Assembly (NCBI GenBank): GCA_041552055.1
Contig: JBFELO010000024.1
Location: forward strand, 1-42,958
Direction: 5' to 3'
DNA: 42,958 bases
Source of the DNA: JBFELO01 sp041552055
GTDB lineage: Bacteria; Acidobacteriota; Thermoanaerobaculia; Thermoanaerobaculales; Sulfomarinibacteraceae
Shown here: positions 17,080 to 25,581 of the stretch, one piece after another
Layout of the letters: each line of letters opens with the position of its first letter
Position numbering within the stretch: the first letter of the stretch is position 1
The notes under the pieces: model-generated
The model's input: only the letters and a program-made list of their open reading frames with translations
Databases searched by the model: none
What the model was told of the DNA's origin: nothing
Program-made: the position numbers and the translations under genes

Positions 17080-17814
17080 ATGCTGTTCCCCATCCGGGAT
17101 TCGATAAGGTCACGGATCTTCCCGATCGTGAACACCGCCATCATCGTGGTGTGCGGTGTCGCGTTCGCGTACCAGTTCACCCTGGGCCAGGAAGTTGAGA
17201 AGTTGTTCCAGGCGGCCGCCTTCATTCCCGCCAGGCTGTTCGACTCGGTTCCCCCGGCAGCGATGCCGGTTCCGGACTACGGGTTGATCGGCAACCTGGC
17301 CACCATGGTGGCGTCCATGTTCATGCACGGCGGATGGTTTCACATCATCGGCAATATGTGGTTTCTGTACGTATTCGGGGACAACGTGGAGGGCGCTCTC
17401 GGGCACTTCCGCTACCTTCTGTTCTACCTCGGGGGGGGAATCGTCGCATCGCTGTCACACGCCGCGGTCGAGGCATCGTCGGTGGTGCCGACCGTGGGCG
17501 CGTCCGGGGCAATCGCGGCAGTGCTCGGTGCGTACCTCGTGTGGTTCCCACATGCCCGCGTGCGCAGCCTGGTTTTCCTGGGCTTCTTCATCACGATGAC
17601 CGAGATACCTTCAGTCGTGTTCCTCGGGTTCTGGTTCCTTCTGCAGTTCTTTCAGGGTACCCTGTCGGTCGCCGCGAGCGGCCAGGCCGGTGGTGTCGCG
17701 TGGTTTGCCCATATCGGAGGATTCCTCTTCGGCCTGGTGGTTGCGTGGATCACGAGGAAGACGGGCCGGGCCGAACCGGCCAGTCCGCAGTATCGTGTCT
17801 GGTACCACAACTGA
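17080..17814 (+). CDS. Rhomboid-family intramembrane serine protease
   Basis: 244 residues, six or seven membrane segments. It shows the family's H-x3-N-x6 pattern in HGGWFHIIGNMWFLYVFGDN, the catalytic serine in GASGA (Ser142) and the catalytic histidine in AHIGGFLFG (His211). Rhomboids cut substrates inside the inner membrane. Between the first two helices is a segment of about 45 residues (residues 35-70) typical of the bacterial subgroup that begins FPIRDxxxSR. The substrate is unknown. The gene lies 19 nt before the DegT-type gene and may be in one transcript with it. Confidence 0.94.
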   Translation: MLFPIRDSIRSRIFPIVNTAIIVVCGVAFAYQFTLGQEVEKLFQAAAFIPARLFDSVPPAAMPVPDYGLIGNLATMVASMFMHGGWFHIIGNMWFLYVFGDNVEGALGHFRYLLFYLGGGIVASLSHAAVEASSVVPTVGASGAIAAVLGAYLVWFPHARVRSLVFLGFFITMTEIPSVVFLGFWFLLQFFQGTLSVAASGQAGGVAWFAHIGGFLFGLVVAWITRKTGRAEPASPQYRVWYHN

Positions 17815-17833
17815 TATTCGGCAGGGGTGATCG

Positions 17834-18946
17834 ATGGCCGTTCCGTTGCTCGATCTCAAGCGTCAGTACCGTCCATTGCGGGAACAGATCCGTGCTGTGA
17901 TCGACCGCGTGTGTGACGATCAATTCTTTATCCTCGGGCCCGAGGTCGAGGCGTTCGAGGCCGAGGCCTCGGACGTCCTCGAGGTGAACCATGCCGTCGG
18001 CTGCAGCTCGGGGACCGATGCACTGCTGCTGGCACTGCTGGCACTCGACGTCGGCCCGGGCGACGAGGTCGTGGTTCCGACCTTCACGTTCTTCGCGACC
18101 GCCGGGGTTGTCACGCGACTCGGCGCGCGACCGGTATTCGTGGATGTCGACCCGACCGACTACTGCATGGATCCGGCCCAGGTCGCTCCCGCGATCACGG
18201 CTCGGACGAAGGCGGTAATTCCGGTGCACCTCTTTGGCCAGGCGGCCGACCTGGAAGCGATCGAGAGGGCGGCGAACGGGGTGGTGGTGATCGAGGATTG
18301 CGCGCAGGCGTGGGGTGCCAGCTTGGCCGGCCGCCAGGTGGGGGGGATCGGCGCCCTCGGGGCGTTTTCGTTTTTCCCGACGAAGAACCTGGGGTGCTTC
18401 GGCGACGGCGGACTCGTGACCACGGACGATCCGCACATGGCGGCACTCCTGAAGGAAATGCGAATGCATGGGCAGTCTGGCCCGTACCTGCACCCGCGGG
18501 TTGGCGGGAACTTCCGTCTCGACGCGCTCCAGGCCGCGGTGCTCAGGGTCAAATTGCCCCACGCTGCGGCCTGGGTGGACGGCCGCCGTGCAAACGCCGA
18601 GAGGTACCGGCGACTGTTCACGGCTGCGGGTCTCGAGGATCGGGTCGAGCTGCCCGTAGCCGTCGCGGGCCGCGGCCACACCTACAATCAGTTCGTTGTC
18701 CGGGTGCAGCGGCGCGATGAGTTGCTGAGCCACCTCCGAGAAAACGGTATCGGGGCGTCGGTCTACTACCCATTGTCGCTTCATCTCCAGCCCTGTTTCG
18801 CATCGCTCGAGTATCGCGAAGGTCAGTTTCCGAATGCCGAACGGGCGAGCCGAGAGGTGCTTGCGCTGCCGATCTTCCCGGAGCTCACCGAGGAGGAGCA
18901 GGCCGAGGTCGTCAGTACCATCGCCGGGTTCTTCGCAACCGCGTGA
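17834..18946 (+). CDS. DegT/DnrJ/EryC1-family sugar aminotransferase
   Basis: PLP-dependent aminotransferase that adds an amino group to a nucleotide-linked keto-sugar. It has 370 residues, with the N-terminal PLLDLKRQYRPLREQI, the GCSSGTDALLLAL helix, IEDCAQAWGA and the PLP lysine in FFPTKNLGCFGDGG (Lys184). The C-terminal segment GASVYYPLSLHLQPCF is typical of the UDP- or dTDP-amino-sugar branch. Which sugar is made cannot be judged. The neighbouring glycosyltransferase and divergent ugd point to surface polysaccharide or glycolipid synthesis. Confidence 0.93.
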   Translation: MAVPLLDLKRQYRPLREQIRAVIDRVCDDQFFILGPEVEAFEAEASDVLEVNHAVGCSSGTDALLLALLALDVGPGDEVVVPTFTFFATAGVVTRLGARPVFVDVDPTDYCMDPAQVAPAITARTKAVIPVHLFGQAADLEAIERAANGVVVIEDCAQAWGASLAGRQVGGIGALGAFSFFPTKNLGCFGDGGLVTTDDPHMAALLKEMRMHGQSGPYLHPRVGGNFRLDALQAAVLRVKLPHAAAWVDGRRANAERYRRLFTAAGLEDRVELPVAVAGRGHTYNQFVVRVQRRDELLSHLRENGIGASVYYPLSLHLQPCFASLEYREGQFPNAERASREVLALPIFPELTEEEQAEVVSTIAGFFATA

Positions 18947-19021
18947 TCGAGGACGTCGGATGCCGTTCTCGACACTCGCTCAGCAACACGCCGGTCCGGA
19001 GTTGCCGGACGAGCCATCTCG

Positions 19022-20209
19022 ATGCGGGTACTGATCGTCACCAGCCGGTTTCCGTTGCCGCCGTGGCGCGGGAACCAGGTTCGCACGGTGGAGTGGTTAC
19101 GGGCGCTCGATCGAGCGGAGCGCGGGCTGGTGTGTCTCGCCCCTCCGAGTCAAGCCGGGGGCTCAGAGCTGGCGGAGCTCACGGAGCGGGTATGGTCCTA
19201 TCGGATCCCGCCGCCGCTGTCGTTGCCGCGTATCGTCGCCGCGGTAGCTGCCGGTCGTCCGGCACAGGAAGGTCTCTACGCGGCCAGGTCGGCCCGACGG
19301 GTCGTCTCAGAGGCTGCACGGAGCTTCCGGCCAGAGGTGGTCGTGGTGCAAATGGTTCGCTGCGCGTGGGCGCTGGAACCCGTGTTGTCCGTGGTCCCGA
19401 GAGCGGCCGTGGTGTTCGATGCGATCGATGCGATGAGCCTTCACTTCGAGCGGGCGGCGGGAAGCGTCGCGCCCCCATTACGGCCGCTGTACCGGGCCGA
19501 GGCAGAACGCTGCCGCCGGCGGGAGGGCGAGCTGGCGGTGCGTGCCCATCGGGTGACAGCGGTGTGCGAGCGTGACCTCGCGGCGTTGTCGGCACCGGCG
19601 GATCGAGGTCGGGTCGTGCCGGTGTCCGGTCCCACCCTCGAGCGATCCAGTCCGGATCCGACACGACCGACGATCCTGCTGTCCGGGAATCTGGGTTACC
19701 GACCGACGGTGGCGGGCGCACGGTGGTTTGCGGAACATGTCTGGCCGCTGCTCGTGCGGCGAGTTCCGGGCGTGCGATGGTTGCTCGTGGGTGCGAGGCC
19801 GAACCGGGCGGTGAGGCGGCTCGCACGGTCGCCCGGAATCGAATTGCACGCGGACGTAGGCGATCTGGCACCGTACCTCGCGCAGACGACAGCCGCTATC
19901 GCGCCACTTTCGACCGGATCCGGGATCCCGATGAAGGTCCTCGAGGCGTGGGCCGCGGGAGTGCCGGTTGTTGCCGATCAATGGGCGGCATCAGGGCTCG
20001 ACGGAGACGGAGCAGCGGCGGTCGTGGCGGCGTCCACCCGGGACGAGTGGGTGACCGCTCTCGAGCGTCTTCTGGTCGATCCCGACGCCGCTGCTTCCGT
20101 CGGAGATCGTGGCCGCGAGGTGTGGGCGGCGCGATACCGATTCGATCGGATCGCCGAGGCCGTGCGCGGCGTGGTGTCCGAGGCAGCCGGGTCGGTCAAC
20201 TCGAGCTGA
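19022..20209 (+). CDS. Glycosyltransferase, GT4-like (GT-B fold)
   Basis: 395 residues. The N-terminal half opens MRVLIVTSRFPLPPWRGNQV, the family's first Rossmann strand with a Pro/Gly loop. The C-terminal half holds ILLSGNLGYRPTVAGARWFA and the nucleotide-sugar site IAPLSTGSGIPMKVLEAWAAGVPVV (read as two adjoining motifs), including the E of the EX7E pattern. This is the layout of GT4-type enzymes that move a sugar from a nucleotide donor to a lipid or sugar acceptor. Donor and acceptor are not readable. It lies 75 nt after the aminotransferase gene and is followed by half-repeat copy B. Confidence 0.9.
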   Translation: MRVLIVTSRFPLPPWRGNQVRTVEWLRALDRAERGLVCLAPPSQAGGSELAELTERVWSYRIPPPLSLPRIVAAVAAGRPAQEGLYAARSARRVVSEAARSFRPEVVVVQMVRCAWALEPVLSVVPRAAVVFDAIDAMSLHFERAAGSVAPPLRPLYRAEAERCRRREGELAVRAHRVTAVCERDLAALSAPADRGRVVPVSGPTLERSSPDPTRPTILLSGNLGYRPTVAGARWFAEHVWPLLVRRVPGVRWLLVGARPNRAVRRLARSPGIELHADVGDLAPYLAQTTAAIAPLSTGSGIPMKVLEAWAAGVPVVADQWAASGLDGDGAAAVVAASTRDEWVTALERLLVDPDAAASVGDRGREVWAARYRFDRIAEAVRGVVSEAAGSVNSS

Positions 20210-20301
20210 GCGGCCGTCACCTGATCGTGCCGGCAACTCCCTTGGCACATCGCTCAGATCAGCCCGGCGTTTGACTCGATCCGTCAGGCAGTTGCTGTTT
20301 C

Positions 20302-20337
20302 GGATACGGAGACGGAAACGGATACGGAGACGGAACG
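20302..20337. repeat. Hexamer-arm repeat, half copy B
   Basis: Six successive hexamers: GGATAC GGAGAC GGAAAC, then GGATAC GGAGAC GGAACG. Only one arm is present; no matching GTNTCC arm or core is seen. It lies between the convergent glycosyltransferase and yciO-type genes and ends 8 nt from the yciO stop codon. Confidence 0.8.
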
Positions 20338-20345
20338 CGCCGATC

Positions 20346-20966
20346 TCACTCGAACATCTCCAGGATGTTCACGTCGCCCTTGCCCTCACGTACGAGCATC
20401 GGTTCCCCGTCGCTCAGGTCCACGACGGTCGACGGAATCGGCAGCAACAGTCCACCGTCCAGCACGAGGTCGATCTGGCCTGAGTAGCGCTCTTCGATCT
20501 CGACCGGGTCGTTGACGAAGTCGTCGTCCGGATTCCGGATCGAGGTCGTGAGCAACGGCTCGTCCAACTCGGCGAGCAAGGCCTGGACCACGCCGTGATC
20601 CGGCATCCGGATGCCGATCGTTCGTCGTTTGCGGAGCATGATCTTCGGTACTTCCGGTGTGGCCTCGAAGATGAATGTGTAAGGCCCCGGCAACACTCTC
20701 TTGAGCACTCGGAACGTGGGAGTCGAGACGCCGCGCGCGTAGCGGCCGATGGTCGGCATGTCCGAGACCAGGATGGACAGCGGCTTCTTGGCGTCCATCT
20801 TCTTGAGGTCGTAGACGCGGCGGATAGCGTCCTGGTGGGTGATCCCGCAGGTTAGACCGTAGACGGTGTCGGTGGGGATCACCACCAGTTTCCCGGCGCG
20901 AAGTTGGTCCACCGCTCGGGCGATCAGCCAGGGTTCCGGTTCGGTCGGATCGATCTCGACGATCAC
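20346..20966 (-). CDS. yciO: YciO-type Sua5/YrdC/TsaC-family protein
   Basis: 206 residues, the same length as E. coli YciO. Sua5/YrdC proteins make threonylcarbamoyl-adenylate for t6A in tRNA; YciO is a paralogue whose role is less settled. The core VVIPTDTVYGLTCGI, the KPLSILVSDM segment, PGPYTFIFEATPEVP, RRTIGIRMPDH and the ending VREGKGDV match the YciO branch. I start at GTG 20966 because AGGAGG stands 8 nt upstream and the family's N-terminus begins there; a longer frame to 21101 is open but implausible. The gene may supply t6A or a related function; no second copy is visible in the window. Confidence 0.9.
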   Translation of the reverse strand: MIVEIDPTEPEPWLIARAVDQLRAGKLVVIPTDTVYGLTCGITHQDAIRRVYDLKKMDAKKPLSILVSDMPTIGRYARGVSTPTFRVLKRVLPGPYTFIFEATPEVPKIMLRKRRTIGIRMPDHGVVQALLAELDEPLLTTSIRNPDDDFVNDPVEIEERYSGQIDLVLDGGLLLPIPSTVVDLSDGEPMLVREGKGDVNILEMFE

Positions 20967-21142
20967 TGCGGTGTCCTCCTCTTGCCGGGCCCTCGCTCGC
21001 AGGTCGTGCCGAGCGACCGGAACCCGAAAGGATCGATTGGCGCCGGGTCGGCGTCCCGGCTGATTCGAAGATAGTAGCTCATGCCGACGCCATGTGAGCA
21101 ACGGCGGGGCGTCGAGAGGGTCCGCCGGTACACCGGGCCCTG

Positions 21143-22150
21143 GTGAAGCGAGGTCCCCGTCCGAAACCGTTGGGAAGGAACGGTCTGGGTTGCGAGATAG
21201 AGAAACCGTATCGCCCCATCACAGGCTGGATCCCGCTGATCATCTGCATTGCCCTGCTGGTCGCCGGCCCCTGGCTCATCATTGTCGGCATCGTCGGCCT
21301 CGGACAGTACGGTGAGGGCCATCCGCTGCTCCAACTGGTTGGTGGGACCGTGCTCCTCGTGATCGGTGTCATCTGCCTGTTCGGCTTCATGGCGATCGCC
21401 CCGAATCAGGCCCGCGTGCTGCTGCTGTTCGGGACCTACAAGGGGTCGGCACTGGAGTCCGGCTTCTTCTGGGTCAACCCGTTCTTCACCAAGAAGAAGA
21501 TCTCGCTGCGCATCCGCAACTTCGAGACCGGATCGGTCCACACGCCGGAGCAGAAGACTGCCGAGGGCAAGGTGATACAGAAGGCCAGCCGCAGCCATGG
21601 CCGGCCGTCCAAGGTCAACGACCGCGACGGCAACCCGATCGAGATCTCGGCGGTCGTGGTCTGGCGCGTCGTGAACACGGCCGAGGCGCTATTCGAGGTC
21701 GACGATTACGAGGACTTCGTAGCGGTCCAGAGCGAAGCCGCGCTGCGCAACCTCGCCAGTCGCCACCCCTACGACAGCGAGGACCACGAGCTGAGCCTGC
21801 GCGGAAGCACTGCGGAGATCTGCGATCAGCTCGAACATGACATTCAGGATCGACTGGACAAGGCCGGAGTCGAGGTGATCGAGGCGCGCATCAGCCACCT
21901 GGCGTACTCGCCGGAGATTGCCGCGGCGATGCTGCAGCGCCAGCAGGCGCAGGCAGTGGTCGCGGCACGAACCAAGATCGTCGAGGGAGCGGTGGGGATG
22001 GTCCAGATGGCGCTCGATCGCCTGGCCAAGGAAGACATCGTCGAACTCGACGACGAACGGCGCGCGGCCATGGTGTCCAACCTGCTCGTCGTGCTGTGCA
22101 GTGATCGGCATACCCAGCCCGTCGTCAACACCGGCACCCTCTACACATGA
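21143..22150 (+). CDS. SPFH (stomatin/prohibitin/flotillin) membrane protein
   Basis: 335 residues. Two N-terminal hydrophobic helices (TGWIPLIICIALLVAGPWLI and LLVIGVICLFGFMAI) anchor the protein. Next comes an SPFH domain (APNQARVLLLFGTYKGSALE, ISAVVVWRVVNTAEALFEVD, VIEARISHLAYSPEIAAAML) and a C-terminal helical part. SPFH proteins form large membrane rings or rafts that control protease or transporter partners. The GTG start at 21143 lacks a good ribosome binding site; a TTG about 12 codons on is an alternative. The stop overlaps the Arc-like gene as ATGA, so the two are coupled. From memory the SPFH-Arc pair recurs in other genomes. Confidence 0.92.
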   Translation: MKRGPRPKPLGRNGLGCEIEKPYRPITGWIPLIICIALLVAGPWLIIVGIVGLGQYGEGHPLLQLVGGTVLLVIGVICLFGFMAIAPNQARVLLLFGTYKGSALESGFFWVNPFFTKKKISLRIRNFETGSVHTPEQKTAEGKVIQKASRSHGRPSKVNDRDGNPIEISAVVVWRVVNTAEALFEVDDYEDFVAVQSEAALRNLASRHPYDSEDHELSLRGSTAEICDQLEHDIQDRLDKAGVEVIEARISHLAYSPEIAAAMLQRQQAQAVVAARTKIVEGAVGMVQMALDRLAKEDIVELDDERRAAMVSNLLVVLCSDRHTQPVVNTGTLYT

Positions 22151-22320
22151 GCCGGCGTGAGGCGTTCCTGCTGCGAATCGATCCCAAGGTGCTCGACGCC
22201 GTGAGGCGCTGGGCCAGGGATGACCTGCGCAGCGTCAACGCCCAGATCGAGTTCCTGCTGCGGCGGGCGTTGAAGGAGGAGGGCAGGGCACCGAAGGGCG
22301 GCAGCAGGGAGAAGGGGTAG
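22147..22320 (+). CDS. Small Arc/ribbon-helix-helix protein
   Basis: 57 residues beginning MSRREAFLLRIDPKVLDAVR. That is a beta-strand, then the helix pair (VLDAVRRWARDD and VNAQIEFLLRRAL) of the Arc/MetJ fold that binds DNA as a dimer. The SVNAQIEFLLRRALKEEG part is typical of Arc-family proteins. The ATG overlaps the SPFH stop by 4 nt. The basic tail (RAPKGGSREKG) has no family match. It may regulate the SPFH gene or work with it; no toxin gene is adjacent, so I do not call it an antitoxin. It is 39 nt from the convergent RND permease. Confidence 0.8.
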   Translation: MSRREAFLLRIDPKVLDAVRRWARDDLRSVNAQIEFLLRRALKEEGRAPKGGSREKG

Positions 22321-22359
22321 TCAGGGTTCTTCTCGCTGCCGGTTGGTCGCGAGAATGGG

Positions 22360-25300
22360 TTAGTCCCGACGATCGAGGATCGAGTACACCGCCGGGACGA
22401 CGAGCAAGGTCAAGGCCGTCGACGCGATCAAACCGCCGATCACGGTGAGCGCCATCGGTGTGCGAAGCTCGGCCCCCTCGCCGAGACCCAGGGCCATCGG
22501 CAGAAGGCCCATCACGGTCGTGGCCGTGGTCATCAGTATCGGTCGGAGGCGCACGCTGCCGGCCTGTCTGAGCGCCTCCAGCTTCGCCATGCCCGAGCGG
22601 CGCAACTGGTTGGCGTAGTCCACCAAAACGATGGCGTCGTTGACGACGATCCCGGCGAGGAGCACGAAACCGATGAGGGAAACCACGCTCACCGTCACGC
22701 CGAACAGCCACATCGTGAAGAGTACGCCGATGACCGCGAACGGCACCGAGAACAGGATCACGAACGGGTGCAGCAGGCTCTCGAACTGCGAGGCCATGAC
22801 CAGGTAGACCATGAACACCGCGAGGCCGATGGCGAGCTTCATGGAGCCGAACGAGGTCTCCATCTCCTGTTCCTGACCGCCCAGCCGCCAGTCGTATCCG
22901 GTGGGCCACGCCATGCTGCCGAGGGCACGTTTGATGTCTTCCGACACGGATCCGAGGTCGCGGCCGTCGAGATTGCCCGTGATGCGGGCCACCCGCGTGC
23001 CGTCGGCACGGCGGATTTCGGCCGGACCTTCCACCACGACGACGTCGGCGACCGCCGATAGGGGGATCGCCGTTCCTTGGAGGATGATCACCGTGAGATC
23101 GGAGAGGTCGCGGGCCGAGTCGCGAAACTTCTCGTCGGCACGCACGCGAATCTCTATGGTTCTGTCCGAGCGGGTGATGTCGGTCGCGATCTCGCCCTGC
23201 ACCATGGCGCGTAACATGTCCGACACCTGGGCCACCGTCAGGCCGTAGGCGGCGAGCCGGTCACGATCCAAGCGCACCTGGAGCTCGGGATGCCCGCCCT
23301 CGGTGGACGACCTGACATCGACCAGACCCGGGATGTCGCGCAACTTACGCACCGCCTCGATCGCGAGACGGTCCAGGAGTTCTATGCTGAAGCCCTGGAT
23401 CTCGACCTCGACGGCGGTCCGGAAGCTGAAGTACGACGGCCTTCCGAAGTGGGCGGTGATGGCGGGCCCAACCGGGCCCTGGGAGGGATCCGGGTTGTGA
23501 GCCATGCGGCTGTTGTCGCGATCCACGGCCTCGCGAATCACGACCATGGCCTCCTCTTCCCTCGCGGCCGACACCGGGGGTATGAGGGTCACGGTGAGCT
23601 GGCCGACGTACTCGCGGGTCTCACCGGCCGACCCCCCTTGCTGGTTCGACGTGCCGGCAATGGTGTAAATGGTGCGGGCACCTTCGATCTGCTCCGCCGC
23701 ATGGCCCAGCTCGAACAGTCGTCGGTCGGTGACCTCGAGCCGGGTGCCGGGCGGGAGCTCGACGTTGGCGAAGAACTCACCCTGGATGAGTTCTGGGACG
23801 AGCTCCGAGCCGAGACCGCGGTACAGCACCAGACTCCCCGCGAGCAGAATGAGGGTGATCGCGAGGGTCGCGAGGGGCCGACGGAGGACCGCGGCCACGG
23901 CGAACGAGTACGAGTCGGCGATGGCGGCGAGCACGCGGTCAAACAGATCGAGAAACGGACGAATGACGACCACCGCGACACTGGAGATGGCCTTGAGGAC
24001 GGATCCGGTCCCCTTCGCCATGGCCGCAGTGACAGAGAATGCGAGCCCGCCCAACCGTGCACCGAGGGATGTCCGCGCGCCGGGAGTCTCGGCGACAGAG
24101 GTATCCTCTCGGCGGAGCTGACGGGAGGCGAGCATGGGGATCAGGGTCAGAGCTACCGCCAGCGACACGACCAGCGAAAAGGTGACGGTCAGGGCCTGAT
24201 CGCGGAAGAGCTGCGCTGCGACGCCCTCCACGAAAACGATGGGCACGAAGACGCAGATCGTGGTGAGGGTGGACGCGGTGATCGCCCGACCGACCTCCGA
24301 GGTTCCGACGCGTGCCGCCTCCACCTCGTCGAGTCCTTCGTCGCGTTTTCGCTGGACGGACTCGAGCACGACGATGGCGTTGTCCACTAGCAGCCCGATG
24401 CCGAGCGTCAGGCCACCGAGAGACATGATATTCAGGGTAATGCCAGCGACGTACATCAGGAAGAAGGTCGCGACCACCGACACCGGGATCGAGACGCTGA
24501 TGATCAGGGTCTTCTTGACCGAGCGCAGGAAGAAGAACAGCACGATCACGGCGAGGCAACCGCCGTAAAGCGCGGTCTCGAGGACCTCACGCACTGAGCT
24601 CCGGATGTAACGCGCCTGGTCGGTGATGATCGCCAGCTCGAGATTCGGGTTGATTCGGGCGAGATCGTCCCCGAGGCTCTCGAGCCGTTCGGTCACCGCG
24701 TTGGAGACGGTGACCGTGTTGGTGCCACCCTCTTTGTACACCGCGAGCTCGACCGATTCGGCGCCATCGATGCGGGTGATGATCTCCCGCTCGCGGTGGC
24801 CGGTGTAGACCCGGGCCACGTCCTCCAGCCGAATGATCGCGTCCGCGATGCGGTGGATCACGATCGACCGCATGTCCTCCGCCCGCACGTACTCGTTGAT
24901 CGTGCGCACCAGGTACTCGGTCTGGCCATCGCGGAGGGTCCCGCCGGTGAGATTGACGTTTTCGGCGGCGAGGCGAGACACGACCTGGCCGATGGTGAGC
25001 CCGAGACCGGCGAGCCGACGTTCGTCGATGTCGACCTGGATCTCCTCCTCGAGCCCACCCGAGACCACCACCGCGGCGACTCCCTCGAGACGCTCGAGGG
25101 ACCGCTTGAGCCGCTCCTCGGCGATGAAGCGCATCCTGCCGAGATCCGGTCCGCCGTAGAGTCCAATCCGCATGATCGGATCGAGCGAGGGGTCGTAACG
25201 GAGCAGAACCGGTTGCTCGGAGTCGGCCGGGAGGTTGACGCGATCGAGGCGCTCGCGGACGTCGAGGGCGGCGAAGTCCATGTTGGTGCCCCAGGTGAAC

Positions 25301-25581
25301 TCCAGCGTCACCTCAGAGATGTCGGCGCGCGACGAGGAGCTCACGCGGACCACGTTGTTGACCACACCGACCGCGTTCTCCACCGGCCGGGTGAGCAACG
25401 ATTCCACCTCCACGGGTGCGGTCCCCTCGAACTCGGTGCGGACCGTCAGCGATGGATAGGTGATGTCCGGCAGCAGGTTGACCGCAAGATTGCGGAAGGC
25501 CACGACGCCGAACACGACAGCTGCAACGGCCAAGATGAAGACCGTCACCGGTCGCCTGATCGCGAAGTCGACGATCTTCAT
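22360..25581 (-). CDS. RND efflux permease 1 (HAE1/AcrB-like)
   Basis: 1073-residue inner-membrane proton-driven pump subunit. It begins MKIVDFAIRRPVTVFILAVA, with the family helix, and has two periplasmic porter halves (LPDITYPSLTVRTEFEGTAP; then after TM6 the repeat fold) and twelve membrane helices. TM4 contains GIGLLVDNAIVVLESV: an Asp followed by Asn where AcrB has Asp-Asp. Residues 480-540 add a longer loop than in AcrB. It overlaps the adaptor stop by 4 nt (ATGA), so the pair is one unit. No outer-membrane channel gene is present. Substrates are unknown. Confidence 0.93.
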   Translation of the reverse strand: MKIVDFAIRRPVTVFILAVAAVVFGVVAFRNLAVNLLPDITYPSLTVRTEFEGTAPVEVESLLTRPVENAVGVVNNVVRVSSSSRADISEVTLEFTWGTNMDFAALDVRERLDRVNLPADSEQPVLLRYDPSLDPIMRIGLYGGPDLGRMRFIAEERLKRSLERLEGVAAVVVSGGLEEEIQVDIDERRLAGLGLTIGQVVSRLAAENVNLTGGTLRDGQTEYLVRTINEYVRAEDMRSIVIHRIADAIIRLEDVARVYTGHREREIITRIDGAESVELAVYKEGGTNTVTVSNAVTERLESLGDDLARINPNLELAIITDQARYIRSSVREVLETALYGGCLAVIVLFFFLRSVKKTLIISVSIPVSVVATFFLMYVAGITLNIMSLGGLTLGIGLLVDNAIVVLESVQRKRDEGLDEVEAARVGTSEVGRAITASTLTTICVFVPIVFVEGVAAQLFRDQALTVTFSLVVSLAVALTLIPMLASRQLRREDTSVAETPGARTSLGARLGGLAFSVTAAMAKGTGSVLKAISSVAVVVIRPFLDLFDRVLAAIADSYSFAVAAVLRRPLATLAITLILLAGSLVLYRGLGSELVPELIQGEFFANVELPPGTRLEVTDRRLFELGHAAEQIEGARTIYTIAGTSNQQGGSAGETREYVGQLTVTLIPPVSAAREEEAMVVIREAVDRDNSRMAHNPDPSQGPVGPAITAHFGRPSYFSFRTAVEVEIQGFSIELLDRLAIEAVRKLRDIPGLVDVRSSTEGGHPELQVRLDRDRLAAYGLTVAQVSDMLRAMVQGEIATDITRSDRTIEIRVRADEKFRDSARDLSDLTVIILQGTAIPLSAVADVVVVEGPAEIRRADGTRVARITGNLDGRDLGSVSEDIKRALGSMAWPTGYDWRLGGQEQEMETSFGSMKLAIGLAVFMVYLVMASQFESLLHPFVILFSVPFAVIGVLFTMWLFGVTVSVVSLIGFVLLAGIVVNDAIVLVDYANQLRRSGMAKLEALRQAGSVRLRPILMTTATTVMGLLPMALGLGEGAELRTPMALTVIGGLIASTALTLLVVPAVYSILDRRD

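Noticed and set aside
20302..20337. Diversity-generating retroelement template or variable repeat
   Set aside because: The variable base takes all values, is not adenine-specific, lies outside genes, and no reverse transcriptase is in the window.
22147..22320. Antitoxin of a toxin-antitoxin pair
   Set aside because: No small toxin gene is adjacent; the only linked gene is the SPFH protein.
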